DNA of 64,000 nucleotides, taken from the NCBI GenBank assembly GCA_947561585.1, contig CANNZV010000498.1, positions 480,129-544,128 on the forward strand. The letters are read 5' to 3'. Positions 11,440-23,250 of the stretch are shown piece by piece. The notes under the pieces were generated by a model. It had not been told where the DNA came from. It saw only the letters and a list, made by a program, of their open reading frames with translations, and did not search any database. Numbering within the stretch: position 1 is the stretch's first letter; each line of letters opens with the position of its first letter. Source of the stretch: Caprella mutica (Eukaryota > Arthropoda > Malacostraca > Amphipoda > Caprellidae). Position numbers and translations under genes: made by a program.

Positions 11440-12600
11440 TAATAGTAGGGATCTTGTTTAAATTCACGAGCCACCATATTTCAATTTTTGTTAAATAATA
11501 ATAATTATTATGTAGTTTATGAATTCAACCATGTATTCTTTCTGATACTGACACTCTCTCTACAGGAGCGTTTCTGACATTTCCATTTGAAGCCTCTGTC
11601 ATTGAATGTTCTTCTCTGCATACTTTAGATGTTGGAATAATTTCATATTCTATAAATATCTTCACGCTTTCTTCTTCACTAAGGGCACGGTTACTATGCA
11701 TGCGTATTCAAGCGATTTTTCGCACTGACGACTTCTGATGAAATCGGATGAAAATCAAACTCATGCTTTCCAATGGGAGTGGTTACAGTGGCTGCGATTT
11801 GGTCGTCAGAATACGTACGAAGTCGTCAGACTAACTTCAGCGTTCAAATGAGTTTGATTTTTTCATGCGACTTGCGACAACTTTCGGTATTTTTGTGAAT
11901 ATTTCTCTTTCTTTTGATTGCTATTACTGTTTATCCATGCATTTTGGAAATATATTATTTAATATTAGGTATAAGAAATAATACAGATATTATTTAATTA
12001 TTTAAATTTATTTAATCATAATAAAATTATATATAAAGGCTTGAATTGGTTGTTACTTTGTACAATTTAAATTTTTAATAGAATGGAATATTTTTCAATA
12101 ATTATATTTAATAAAAAATATTTCTCTATTTAGGCATTTCAAAATTGTGTGTAGTGAAATTGTGAAAATAATAATCCAATTAGAGTTGCGTCTATTATTT
12201 CAGAGGCACACATGTATTAATTCCTCCCGATCATTATATCAAATAAACTTAGTTTAGACCCCAATATTAATGGGGCAGAAACGCACTGACTATCAGAAAT
12301 CGCGTACAGTGTAACCACCTCGCACTGACGATCAGTTCTGACGATATCGTCAGTGCGAAAAATCGCTTGAATACGCATCCATAGTAACCGTACCCTAAGT
12401 TTGAGAAGTTTCTTGAGTCTAAAAGAAGCCATTTTTGAAGGATAATAAATTATACAAATTTCTCTCACGATTGTCGTATAAAATTCTCGTATCTAAACTA
12501 CTGAATTTTTTGTTTATATAATAATTACTATCATTTTGCAAATTTTCATTATTGAAATATGGTGGCTCGTGAATTTCAAACAAGATCCAATAGTAGAAAA
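11440..12600. repeat. Large inverted repeat holding MITE H3
   Basis: The left arm near 11443-11490 (GGATCTTGTTTAAATTCACG then AGCCACCATATTTCAAT) recurs inverted at 12551-12595. Similarity fades inward. This is probably an older foldback-type element, but its termini and target duplication were not identified. H3 sits between the arms. Confidence 0.5.
11683..12395. mobile_element. H3 MITE with TAA duplication, 713 bp
   Basis: Ends GGGCACGGTTACTATG and CATAGTAACCGTACCC are inverted with one difference. TAA flanks both sides (11680-11682, 12396-12398). Subterminal arms share AATCGCTTGAATACGCAT and its inverse. No coding sequence. The 3 bp TAA duplication suggests the PIF/Harbinger group. Confidence 0.75.
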
Positions 12601-13129
12601 AACAGCAGTTTCGTAAATTAGAAAATTTTAAAATGAACTCTTCAAGTAATTTATAATTAAATTTGAATTTAAAGATATTTGTCAGATATTGATTTAGCTA
12701 CATATTTTAAATGATATTATTATAATAATGTTAAATTTCTTCAGCTTCACTTAAAACTACAAATTTCAATGCATATCAATAAAAATTTACATGACTCAGG
12801 TGCACTTGGGAGAAAAACGCAACTTTGGTTTTAAATCTGATATAGCTATAATATAAATTAATTTGCAAACCACACTCCATAAGAAATAGCAACTCTAGCT
12901 TTGTCTCATCAATAAAAGTTTGAAAATAAAAATCCATATACTACTAAGCGATAAAATCTGATCATCATCATCATCTGGTTCCGTGTATGGTGTAAATAGT
13001 CTTCAGACCCTCAGCGGCGGATTTAGACTTCCATATAATCCAACCAATCTGAAAAAAACAAAAATGACTCCAATAGAAAGGTTTGAAGAATAACTCAATA
13101 GCTAATGCGTGACCAATAGTAGTAGTTAA
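12600..13129. other. AT-rich interval, nothing recognised
   Basis: About 530 bp between the H3-bearing inverted repeat and the mariner. It has no open frame, no inverted ends and no match to other repeats in the window. An ATC-rich microsatellite stretch lies near 12962-12975. Confidence 0.4.
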
Positions 13130-13131
13130 TA

Positions 13132-14428
13132 CAGGGTGGGGCGTAAGTTTGGAAGCAAATGAAAGTGCATATTATAATCCAACGAAAAATATATTTAATA
13201 ATTTACAGTTATGTATTATTACATAAGGGTTTTAAGAATTCAAAAATCATAAATTTATTCAAAATGTCCCCACTTGTTTTTAATAAAAGCCTCAAATCTC
13301 CTCCGAACTCCTCCTACTGCGGCACGCAACTGTTCTTGTGAAATTTCCTTCCAAAATCTCTGGAGCGAACGCTTTAAATCATCCACACTGCGATGGAATT
13401 TACCACAGGCCTTTGGTTCAAGAATGGACCATACCAAAAAGTCCATAGGATTAACATCTGGGGAGCAGGGAGGCCACATTTCTTTGGACCAAAACCGTGG
13501 AAGATGATCATGTCACAAGTTTTGAGTGACATTTGCAGTATGTGAAGTCGCGCCGTCTTGCTGAAATGTCCATAGAGTGTCATTACCGAAGTGATCCTTA
13601 GCTGACTCCAACATTGGAGTCAAAATATTCTCAATATAACATTTAGCATTGATTTTGACGCCTTGTTCCACAAAAATTGAAGGAGATCTCCAAGTTTCTG
13701 AAACGACGGCCCAGACCATTACTGAAGCAGGTTTCATGGTTCTGTGGACAGTTTTTTGGTTGTATGGGATGTCTTTTGCACTTTTACCAATTATTCTGTC
13801 ATTCCTCCGGTTGTGAGCCATTTCCACTGTGAAATTTTTTTCGTCAGACCAAACAATTTCACTAGCCGTGCCAGACTTCAATTCTCTCAGAAGTGCTTTG
13901 CTTCTCTCCAATCTCTTTTTCTTTACAGCTTCTGACAGAGTCTGTCTCTTTTGGAGGGTGAAAGAGGACATCTTTAGGTCTTCTTTGACAACTCTTCTCA
14001 TTGTTCACGGACTCACATTAGCTGTTTTGGCTAACAATCGTATTGACCTTTTCGGGTTACTCCTGATCTTCTCTCGGGCACATTTTATCAGTTGTTTGGT
14101 GCGTTGTGAGCGTGGTCTACCACTTCTTGGACGATCAGTCAAGTCTCCTCTCTCATTAAAACGCTTTACACACTTCCAAAAAGTCGATCTCGCTATTGAG
14201 AGAGTCTTTGAAATGACGGAATCTGACTTCCCGGCACGGTGTAGAGCAATAATGGCTTCTCTTTTGTCTGACATTTTTGAATTGACTAAATTTTTGTAAA
14301 AAATAACACTGCCACGTCATAATGTAGTGTCTCTACTATAGTTCAAACCCTATCACCTACTTAGGAACTTATTTTCAAGAATTATATTAATGTTTGAAAA
14401 ATTGCTTCCAAACTTACGCCCCACCCTG
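13132..14428 (-). mobile_element. mariner element, maT-like (DD37D), 1297 bp
   Basis: Both ends carry a perfect 27 bp terminal inverted repeat beginning CAGGGTGGGGCGTAAGTTTG. TA flanks both sides (13130-13131, 14429-14430). One transposase frame runs on the minus strand. Perfect TIRs and only two nonsense changes make this a fairly young copy. Confidence 0.93.
13255..14274 (-). pseudogene. mariner transposase with two in-frame stops
   Basis: A single continuous frame of 340 codons runs from ATG 14272-14274 to the stop at 13255, interrupted by TGA at 14005-14007 (consistent with CGA to TGA) and TGA at 13513-13515. The N-terminal ~110 residues carry two helix-turn-helix segments (KSDSVISKTLSIARSTFWKC, then the GRPRS AT-hook-like linker). 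The catalytic triad is visible: D in IVWSDEKNF, D in FQQDGATSH, and D in SPDVNPMDF, with 37 residues between the second and third. That is DD37D, the maT clade. The length is close to the usual 345 residues. As it stands it cannot make a full transposase, though the ends could be mobilised in trans. Confidence 0.9.
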
Positions 14429-14825
14429 TATAAGCGCCTACCAGATAAAATTTTCCAATTTGGTAGATTAAACTTGCACTCATGAAAATGTATTTGTATC
14501 TACAATTAGCTATATAGAATATATGTACATGAACTACCATCACTCTCAGTTGAAAAACACATCTTTCGATTTACGAGCTTTGCAAAGCTGAAGTTATACC
14601 AACCAGCCGGCTAACATAGCCCTTCTGAGCCGTGACAATCGTCACATCGTGTTATCTTCAGATCTTCTCAGTGTAGTTTTAGAAACGAGGGATAGTACAT
14701 GTGTATGCGTCGCTCTCAGACCTGACTGAGTAACGGTTTCCGTTAGCATCTTACAGGCGGCTAACATAGCCGTGACAATCGTGTTATCTTCTCAGTGTTA
14801 TTTTAGACAAGAGGGTAAGTGCACG

Positions 14826-15148
14826 CATAGTAAATAAATAGAGAAGTATACCAAGTACAATATTGGAACATCAAAAAATACTCTGAGTGACGTCATACAA
14901 AGTATTTTCCATTTTGTTTTTAAATAAAAAATGTTCTACTATTCAGTTAAACGTGCATTTTCATGGAAATTAACTTACATAAAATTGTTTTTATCACGTT
15001 TTACACTCTATTCACTTATAATATTCACCTTATAATACATGAGAGTACTCTATGCGACGCCATTTGTTTACATCGTTTCTGAAGAATGGATCAAGTTCAC
15101 CCGTCAATTAATTCGAAACTTAGTATACTTTTCTATTTATTTACTATG
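14826..15148. mobile_element. hAT-type MITE, 323 bp
   Basis: Ends CATAGTAAATAAATAGA and its inverse, flanked by perfect 8 bp repeats AGTGCACG (14818-14825, 15149-15156). C-A-N-N-G ends plus 8 bp duplication are hAT features. No coding sequence. A TGACGTCA site lies at 14888. Confidence 0.8.
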
Positions 15149-15440
15149 AGTGCACGCGTTTGCGTCGATCTCAGAGCTGACAGAGTAAGTTGAGTAACGG
15201 CTCTCGTTAGCTCAACAGTTGATGTTAACTTACTCATTATTCTTCATAATACTTTAGGTATCTAATCATTTTAATGATTTTACTCTATAATTTTCTCATC
15301 TTTGGACATTTAACTGATGTAAGAAGATTAATTGATAAATATTTAGGCAACAGATGCAATGTTAATGACTTAAATAAACGTTTGGTGGAGCGCGTACTAG
15401 ATGCGTACACTCTTCCTCGTTTATGAAACGTCACTGAGCC

Positions 15441-18400
15441 CAGTGTTGCCAGAGGAGTAAAATAAAATCCTTGGAATTTTTCATCATAAATCCTTGGAAT
15501 TACCAAAAGATTCATTTGAAATAAAAATTTTAATGGTTATTAATTAATTGCTATGGCAATTATTACAATTTTCATAAAAATGTTCAAAATAATATGTGAG
15601 TCATTAATGTATATATTAGATTTGGGCAAAAAATACTATGATTAATAATAATAATTTTTATTACTAACAATACAAGTATACAAAAACTTGTAATTCCATT
15701 TTGTTTTCAATGCAAGAGATTAATCAAATTAAATATTAATTAACATATATTTTATATCTACGTAAATGCATTAATACATTTTGCTATCCATTTTATCCAT
15801 CATTTTCTTGTTTATTTGGAAGTCATAGCAGTTACTGCTTTTGAGTAAATTTTGTGTGTGGAGGATTCCAAACAAAGTGTCGGTCTTAAGGTGATTCCTC
15901 AGCTTGGTTTTCATCCTATTGATTGCAGAAAAATTCTCTCAACGTTGGCACTGGAATGTGGTAGACAAAGCTGATTCTTACAGAACATTGATAAGTTTTG
16001 AAATGTTCTTGTTCCATCTCCGTTCTGTATGGCGGCAACAGCATTCTAAAACTGAACAACATTGGTGTAGTTCTTCACTTCATCTAACGAATTTCGTAGG
16101 AGCCTCCATTCATTGTCGATTTCCTGCAGTGTGTTCATTTTGGACGATATACTCAAATCTTCGCAATAGAGGAACTAAAGTCCGAATCTCTTTCTAAGAA
16201 ACAATTTCTGGGTCCAATGCCTTTAAAAGAGTAAATGTTTGATCATTGAAGGGGAATCTCTTAATAATTTGGTGAGAAGCTTCAATTAGGAAATCAAGAC
16301 ATTTTAATTTGAAGTGTTTCACCAGGTCTGTTGGCAAATCTGCCTCCAATAATTTGGCTACTTTTATACCCAAGTAAATGTTTTCTAGCTTTTCAAACTG
16401 GTGAAGGTCGCTTTTATTAACGTCTTTCAGAGGCGTATCATTAAGATACGTTTCCTTCATGTAGCATCCTAATATGGTCTTTAATGCGTGGGATACGGAT
16501 GTCTCTATCTTGTGAATCTGTGGATACTCTGCTTGCATTGTTCTATTTAGACGATTAAATACTGGTAGGATGAAATGATAGGAAAAGCTTTGTTGTTGGA
16601 TCTCTCAGTTTGTTGAGAATAGTTTCGGAGCTCACTAATTTCTCAACCAAAACAGCATCAGTAAAGTACAGTTCGAGAGCCGAATACTGCTCCAATAAAC
16701 GTGACACAACAACTTTTAATGATAACCACCGAGTTTGAGAAGGATGGAGAATTTTGTGTGGTTTGACATCAACAAAGGTTTGGAACTCATCCAGTGTTCC
16801 GGTTCGTTTTGGGCTAGACTGAATGTGATTATAAACGCTTCTAGCCAGATCCTAAATACCACGGGGCAATTTCAAACACGCATATGAGGCACATAACGCA
16901 AAAGAGTGTCAAATACATTTCATGGAAAATACATCTGGGTTTTCCTCTCTGAAGCGCGAAACCAATGAATTTTGCGAACCAAACATGGTATTAGCTCCAT
17001 CAGCTCCAAATCCAATCATATTATCTTTGTATGGAATACCATTTTCCACGAAGAAATTCACAATTTGTTTGAAGAGGGTTTCTGCCGTAGCCTCATGGAC
17101 TTGGATTAGTCCAAGGAAATTATCACTAATCACGTTTTCATTTTTACCACCATGCAAAGGTGTTTCGAGCAGCTTTTATCAGTTGATTCATCAACAATCA
17201 GAGAAAACTTCTCCTTCCGCAAATTTTCGAGAATGTTCTCGAAGTTTGTTTTCCCTATTACGTTTTTAACCACAGCCGTGCATTTCGATCTGTTGCACTT
17301 GATTCCTTTGGCAACTTCCGAATCCGAACATGTTGCCTTAATTAGTTGAACAAGATGATCTGAAGTGTTGAAGGCAACATCATGCTCTGCAGCATACGCA
17401 GCAATCCAAATCTCCGCAGTTTTAATTTTTTTTTCTACTGAGCTCCGTCCAATAACAGAAGCCATTTCCAGTATGCTTTGTTGACCTCTGGTTGAAGAAG
17501 AATTTGCGATGTTCTTTTTCGATGTAGCGTGACGCGATAGGTCACTTTTCCCTTCTTTAATGGTTAAATTGATTTGACATGCTGTACAAAACGCTTTTGT
17601 TGGATCTTCATTGCTTGTTAGAAGCCAGGGTTTGAATTGTTCAAGCCATAAGGATGGCATTTTGACATCATATTTCTTTTTCTGAGGCTGAGAAGCACGT
17701 TCTGGCGTCTTGTTACCATCCTCACTGTCGCTAGCCATCACTGAAATCGACAAAAAAATTATAATCAAATAGTTTATTCACATAAGGTTGGTTATTCAAA
17801 TTCTAATTGATTTCAAAATACTATGGGCATTTAAAAACTACTCTTTCGAGAAAATTTAATTGAAAACAAAACTTGAAGTTATTAAAGAAAATGTTTTAAA
17901 ATTGTAAAATTAAATAACTGAAAGATAAAAATGATACAATAATTTCAGAATCTATCCTAATAATAACCATAGTGTGTCTATTTATTTTGTGTCTGCTTTT
18001 ACACGACGGCTATTAAACATGAAAAATGTACGCTAACAGCCTAACTATGAATACGCACAGGAATATATTGACTTAAAATATAAATTCCCCTTTTTAAAAT
18101 CATTCAATGTTTTTTATCTATAAAACAAATGAGACAATACATAAAATGTAAATTTAATTCAATTAATTAATTCATCCTAATAACGGGTAATTAATTGGTG
18201 TTGGTGATGATCTGTTACTTTTAACGAGTAACGCTAGTAATATATATAATTTTTAATTATTCTTAAGAAGCGGACAACAAATGAATCAATAAACACACGA
18301 GGGTAATTATTAGTAAAGATTCACATCGGTCTCTATTAAATAACGGCGTGCTAGTGTTATTAATATAATGTATTATATATTTCTTGACCGTACCCCGTTT

Positions 18401-18777
18401 TTTACAGGTCTGAACAATGAGGAACGCGAGTTTCTGTAGCCTAACTTGTTGCAACAAGTATAAACAATTTGATTGAATATTGGTGTATGATTTTACAAGT
18501 CTGAACAAGTAAAAAAGCGAGTCTCTTTAGCTTAACTGACTGGAAAAAGAAAGAACAGAGCTAACTGAATGCTGGTGTATGATAAGTGTTTTCTTTAAAT
18601 TAAAAATGTGTGTTCAACTAAGATACATTTTAATGTATGAATAACATTTATTATAAAATTTGAGCGATTCAAGTTTTTCAAGAAAATCCTTGGAATAATG
18701 TATAAAATACCTCAAAATCCGTTAAACCTTTAAAAGCAATAAGAATCCTCTGAATTCCTTGGAATATGGCAACACTG
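15441..18777 (-). mobile_element. hAT transposon, 3337 bp, 8 bp TSD
   Basis: Ends CAGTGTTGCCA and TGGCAACACTG, flanked by perfect ACTGAGCC repeats (15433-15440, 18778-18785). The subterminal motif TCCTTGGAATT recurs near both ends. The copy at about 50580 shows the uninterrupted host sequence. The transposase gene inside is broken. Confidence 0.93.
15771..17738 (-). pseudogene. hAT (BED-finger) transposase, decayed
   Basis: Starts at ATG 17736-17738 (MASDSEDGNKTPERASQPQ). A BED-like zinc finger follows (C-x2-C in AFCTACQI and SRHATSKKNIANS), then the RNase H-fold start SLIVDESTDKS, the block GFGADGANTMFG, and the TRWLSLKVVVSRLLEQY segment. The C-terminal hAT dimerisation region reads ANVERIFSAINR... 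NHLKTDTLFGILHTQ, with one local break, and ends at 15771. Lesions I can see: a frame change near 17150, in-frame stops near 16906 and 16850, a 1 bp slip near 16582, and several stops and shifts between 16194 and 15960. The first acidic residue of the core (D in VDES) is present. Non-functional; belongs to the element 15441-18777. Confidence 0.85.
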
Positions 18778-19469
18778 ACTGAGCCGTGTGCGAATGCTCC
18801 CTGAACTGTCAGTCTGTCGCTAGGGTGACGTCATATGTGTGCTGTGACGTCACCACACGACACAGCGGAACAACAAGGTGCTAACACGATGGTCACGTTT
18901 ATACGTTGTTGGCACAGTACAGAGAATATATAGTATCCCAGAGCTATAGGGGATATTACGCGTGTCCCGGTAGGCTATGACGTCACATGTCAACAATGGT
19001 GCGTACGTTTGTACGTACAGTACAAACACAAAAGATGGCTGCAACACACCCAACTTTTGTTAAATAACGTTTTCGGTGATATTTTTTTAAATTCCACATT
19101 ACCGCATGCTATTATCCAATCTTCATAGTCATACGGACGAAAATTAAAAAATGACTGTTGATGAAATTGCTACTGGTCTTTTTACACCCAAAATAGTAAC
19201 AAATTTTTAGTCTTGAAGAAGACGATTTATTCAAGATAATTAGATCATTAGTCAGATCGGTCGCGTTGGCCGCCATCTTAATTCTCTATTCCACGTGACC
19301 CACAGCAATTCTGTTTACTATGACGTGACCTATTGTTTACATACATGACGTCACAGCCTACCGAGAATAAAATTGAATAATACATGTAACTCCGGTACTA
19401 TACTATTCTAAGTACTGTGTTGTTGGTTAGTCGTTACACCGCTTCCTTCTACAGTTCTACCTGTACTTA

Positions 19470-20378
19470 AGCCCCGTTTACATTGACACTCACATTGGAA
19501 GCTCACATCCACGGGCAAAGGGCAAGTGCACACTCAAAAAGAGTCTTGACTGTTCACATTTGAAAAGCGTTTGGCGGGCAGATTGAGACGGTGCGAGAGT
19601 TCTTAGTTGGTATTTCAGATTCGATGGCGAGAAATGTTGTCACACTGGACAGAGCCCCAAGTGTAACAACATTAAATAATTTATAGTTCACTTTATTACT
19701 GTGCTAGTTCCGTATAGTTTGAATTTCAGTTTTTACTTCTCCAAATCTACCTAATATTAATAACTAGTGTACTATCCCGTTAAAAATAACTGTTTTTTAA
19801 TGGAAATTGAATTTTAATTCTACGAATTTTCAATTTTCGGAAAATCTTCAGTACCTACCTATTCGGAAAATTTTGTGTTGTGAGAAAATTTTGTTTTGGA
19901 AAAATTGAGTTTTGGGAAATTTTTTATTTTTGGGAAAATATTGAGTTTTCCGAAAAATTTGAATTTTATAAAATAAAATTTTTGAGTGTGATGGATTTAT
20001 ACATATATAAAAACACAATGTTCTTTGTTATAGGTTGGGATAATAATAAATTTAGTTTAATGTCATTATTGCTCTCTATCTTAAATTTCTATATGCTTTA
20101 CTTTATGATTTCCTAAGGCATTCGTGAGTCCTATATAGATTAATTAGCTGTTCAACAGCAGCTCTACTCGTTGCCACCCATTTTGCAGGAGCTTCGATGT
20201 TTACAACCTCCCCCTGGTGCATCAATGGACTGACTGAGCCACAGTGAGTGTCACTCAGAGTGTCGAAAAGAATGGCCAAGTGAGCCTCAAGTTGCCCGCT
20301 GGTTTGCCCCTCCACTGCGCGTTTGCCCGTTGTTTCAACACTCAGAGTGTGCAAAAGAGCCTCAATGTAAACGGGACT
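19470..20378. mobile_element. T-family Harbinger-like element, 909 bp
   Basis: Ends AGCCCCGTTTACATTGA and TCAATGTAAACGGGACT, flanked by TTA (19467-19469, 20379-20381). The arms share GTGTGCACTTGCCCG-type motifs. No transposase. A second, partial copy opens the window (1-333). Confidence 0.82.
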
Positions 20379-20394
20379 TTACATGGCATCTTTG

Positions 20395-21251
20395 CACATA
20401 TCATTGAATATAGAAGATGTCCCACTCCTACGTGGACGCCAGTAGCCAAATAATTATTTAAGTGAGAGCGTATCAGCCAATCAGAGAGAGGCGTAACGTG
20501 ACGTCACATATTACAAACCTATGCACAAACAGGTATAAGTATATATATAACGGTCAGAGCTACATTTTCTTTACTTCTTATAAGCAGATATGGAAATTTT
20601 AATTTTCAGGAGAATAGGTTAATTAAAGTCTTATATATTTAATGTATATTCATTATAAAATAGAGAACAAGAATCGAAGTCGAAATTAAAATATTTCGAG
20701 TAAACCGAAGTGTTTTATAAACTGTTCAGTCTCAACGCCATAGTTGCAAGCCTTTATCCACAGATTGTAATCACATTTCCAGAATAAAAACAGCTTGTAC
20801 CCATCTTTAGATGTATTGGTGAACATCTAAATGAACATTTTCGCGCATTGCCCATTTTTCACCAGTTAATTTTGATGAAAGATAAGAAAATTATTGAATT
20901 AGGCAGAAAATACAGCGCACACTCTCCGCTCATGATATTGCATCAGAAATAAACCAAAGCTTCAAATTCGTACTGAACACACACACACACGTACAAAACA
21001 TGTACAGAACAGTAATAATTATATTATTTATAAATATATAATTTTATTATCAGTTCAATTATATCATGAGTAAATATTTCGATTTTAAATTCAATACTAT
21101 TCTCTTTTGTTGTTTAATGGATAATTAAAAATAAATAATATATCAATCGTAGGCAACTCCAATGATACGTCACGTTACGCACTCCTCCGCTGCCAGGTGT
21201 CGCTAGAAAATTAAAAATACTGTAGTGGAATATCTTCTATATTCAATGATC
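20395..21251. repeat. S element copy 1
   Basis: Inverted ends ATCATTGAATATAGAAGAT and ATCTTCTATATTCAATGAT. The interior matches the parts of S copy 2 on both sides of the P-like element (34847-35636 and 42418-42466), so it supplies the empty site for that insertion. It contains a CCAAT box (20477) and TGACGTCA (20499), plus a CA-rich run near 20979. Non-coding. Confidence 0.75.
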
Positions 21252-21344
21252 TTAGCACAGACCAATGAATACCAAGATGTTTCAATGCTACCTGGACATC
21301 AAAACTCACTGATTTGAATCGAGCGTGCGCGTGAACCAATCAGA

Positions 21345-22060
21345 GAATTATGGGTGCGTGACGTCATCGGTTGAAATAGAAAATATAATAGTTTTCTATA
21401 CACCAAGTTGTACAGGGGGATACTAATTCATTCGATTTAGTTTTCTATATTATTAAGGGTGAACTAATTCAAAATTGAAACGTCGAATTAAGAACGTATT
21501 TTTAACGAATGTAGAATAGAATTATGGGTGCGTGACGTCATTGGTTGAAATAGAAAATATAGCTTTCTATACAGCAAGTTGTACAGGGGAAACTAATTTA
21601 TTCGATTTAGTTTTCTATATTATTTAAGGGTGAACTAATTCAAAGTTGAAACGTCGAACTAAAATTAATTTTAATGAATGTAGATTAGAATCAGGTATGG
21701 GTGCGTGACGTCATTGATCAAAATAGAAAATAAAATAGTCTTCTGTACAGCAAGTTTTTCAAGGAAAATTAATTCAATTATCCTAATTTTCTAGGATATT
21801 ATTTTATGGTGAACTAATTGAAACTTAAAGGCGAATTGAAAACGTATTTTCACTGAATATTGACTAAAATAAATATGAATTATGGGTGCGTGACGTCATT
21901 TAGCCAAAAAAAAGAAGAAACCGTTTTCTATACAGACCTATGGTAGATGTTCAGGAGAAACTGATGGGACAAATCATAAATCTTGTTTTCTAGGCTATAA
22001 TATTTAAGTGTGAAACAATTTCAACTTAAAGATTCAACAGAAAACTTCTTTTAAAAAAGA
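21345..22060 (+). repeat. Tandem array, four units of ~172-185 bp
   Basis: GGGTGCGTGACGTCAT recurs at about 21352, 21526, 21699 and 21884. Each time it is followed by a TAGAAAATA block, TTTTCTATACA, a CAAGTTGTACAGG block (units 1-3), TTTTCTA...TATTA and GGTGAACTAATT. Unit spacing is 174, 173 and 185 bp. Divergence rises toward the right end. Confidence 0.85.
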
Positions 22061-22758
22061 ATAAAATTAGGACACAGTTTATTTAAAGATTAAATGTAAT
22101 TACTATGTCAAAATTCCTTAAACTTCAACGGTATAAATGTTTTAATTATGAGAGCTCTACACAAATATTCTTACAGAGTGTAGGACATCATCAAGTGAAA
22201 GATAAATACTGCCTAAAAGAAAATATATTCAGTTAGAAATGCAATCTATTTAAAGTACAAATTTCTCTACATAGAATATAATACTATAGCTGGTATAAAC
22301 AGTCTTCTTCACTTCTGGATAAATATAATAAAATTTAATAAACACAATTTAATTCTTGAGCGGTAATTTCACATATTTTAATAATAATTAAATTATTCAA
22401 ATGGTGGCAATTAAACTTTATGTAACATAGTAAAATGTGACAATATGAGTTCGTATTTATCTTTTTACTTAAATTGGGATGATAAAAAAGATCAAGATGC
22501 AGGGAAAGAAGGAACTTGGAAGTGAAAATTAAATATATTAAACGTAGATACATATATAAATATTCTAATATAACCAAACTTAATTCATTATCAAGGTTTT
22601 TCTATGAACCGAGATTGTAGTAATGTGCTTCTATTTCACTTGAAAAAGATCATGAAGCTAGTAGCTACACAATTTCTTCAAAAACTTGCAACTAAAAATA
22701 TTTAGAATATATAATAAATTCTGAATCCGAAATAAATATGGCAAATATAAAATGAATC

Positions 22759-23250
22759 TCATAATTTACATTCTGTATCGCTAATAGTAGAGTCGTCTTG
22801 CCTCTTCTTAGAAAAGCTGGCGTGGCTATCATCTGACTCCATATTCTGAAATAGATTCAAAAGATATAATAATTTGAATAGTAGCTATATATAACTAGTT
22901 TGAACAAGAGGTAAGTGGTCAATCTACAATCTTCATTTACAGAGCATCTGAATTATTCTAATTAAAGAGTTTGTCCATAAAAATAGATACAGGAGGCAAC
23001 ATCACAAAGAGATTATCAGATTATCTTGTTTTAAAAAAATCCAAAAGCCAAAAGATTAGTCGAGTTAACTCACCTGTGTGTTGTCTACATCATTGAAAGC
23101 TACTGAGAAAGACCTCTTAGTTTCCTGGCCACTCCTTTACAGTCTGAGAAGCAAATGTAGAGTCATGGCTGTTGCCTTTCAATCAGGACAGGTCGCCGCT
23201 GCTGGGGAAGAATAGCTAGTTGCTGATGCAACTCCATGTCTCTGTATGCC
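22759..23250 (-). pseudogene. Two exon-like segments of an unidentified gene
   Basis: Exon A (23250-23074) follows tttttCAG and ends at CACAG|GTGAGT. Exon B (22845-22759) follows ctatttCAG and ends in a stop. Across the junction the frame is open, giving SVAFNDVDNTQ then NMESDDSHASFSKKRQDDS. The first half of exon A is open in a different frame (ELHQQLAILPQQRRPVLIER), so a frameshift is implied. No family recognised. Location inside the 5.0 kb inverted-repeat element suggests it is what is left of that element's gene. Confidence 0.3.

Larger units (their letters stand above)
14597..19466 (+). repeat. R repeat copy b, split by two insertions
   Basis: R sequence occupies 14597-14825, 15149-15440 and 18778 to about 19466. 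The left end is itself duplicated (GGCTAACATAGCC at 14609 and 14759). Landmarks include AGAAACGAGGG, GACCTGACTGAGTAACGG, the 47-codon frame at about 15290-15425, CACACGACACAGCGGAACAA and CGTTACACCGCTTCCTTCTA. It was interrupted first or later by a hAT MITE (14826-15148) and a 3.3 kb hAT (15441-18777). No protein is recognised. Confidence 0.65.

Noticed and set aside
13274..14299. Plus-strand frames of 77-156 codons in the mariner
   Set aside because: Antisense shadows of the transposase, whose helix-turn-helix and DDD motifs are clear on the minus strand.
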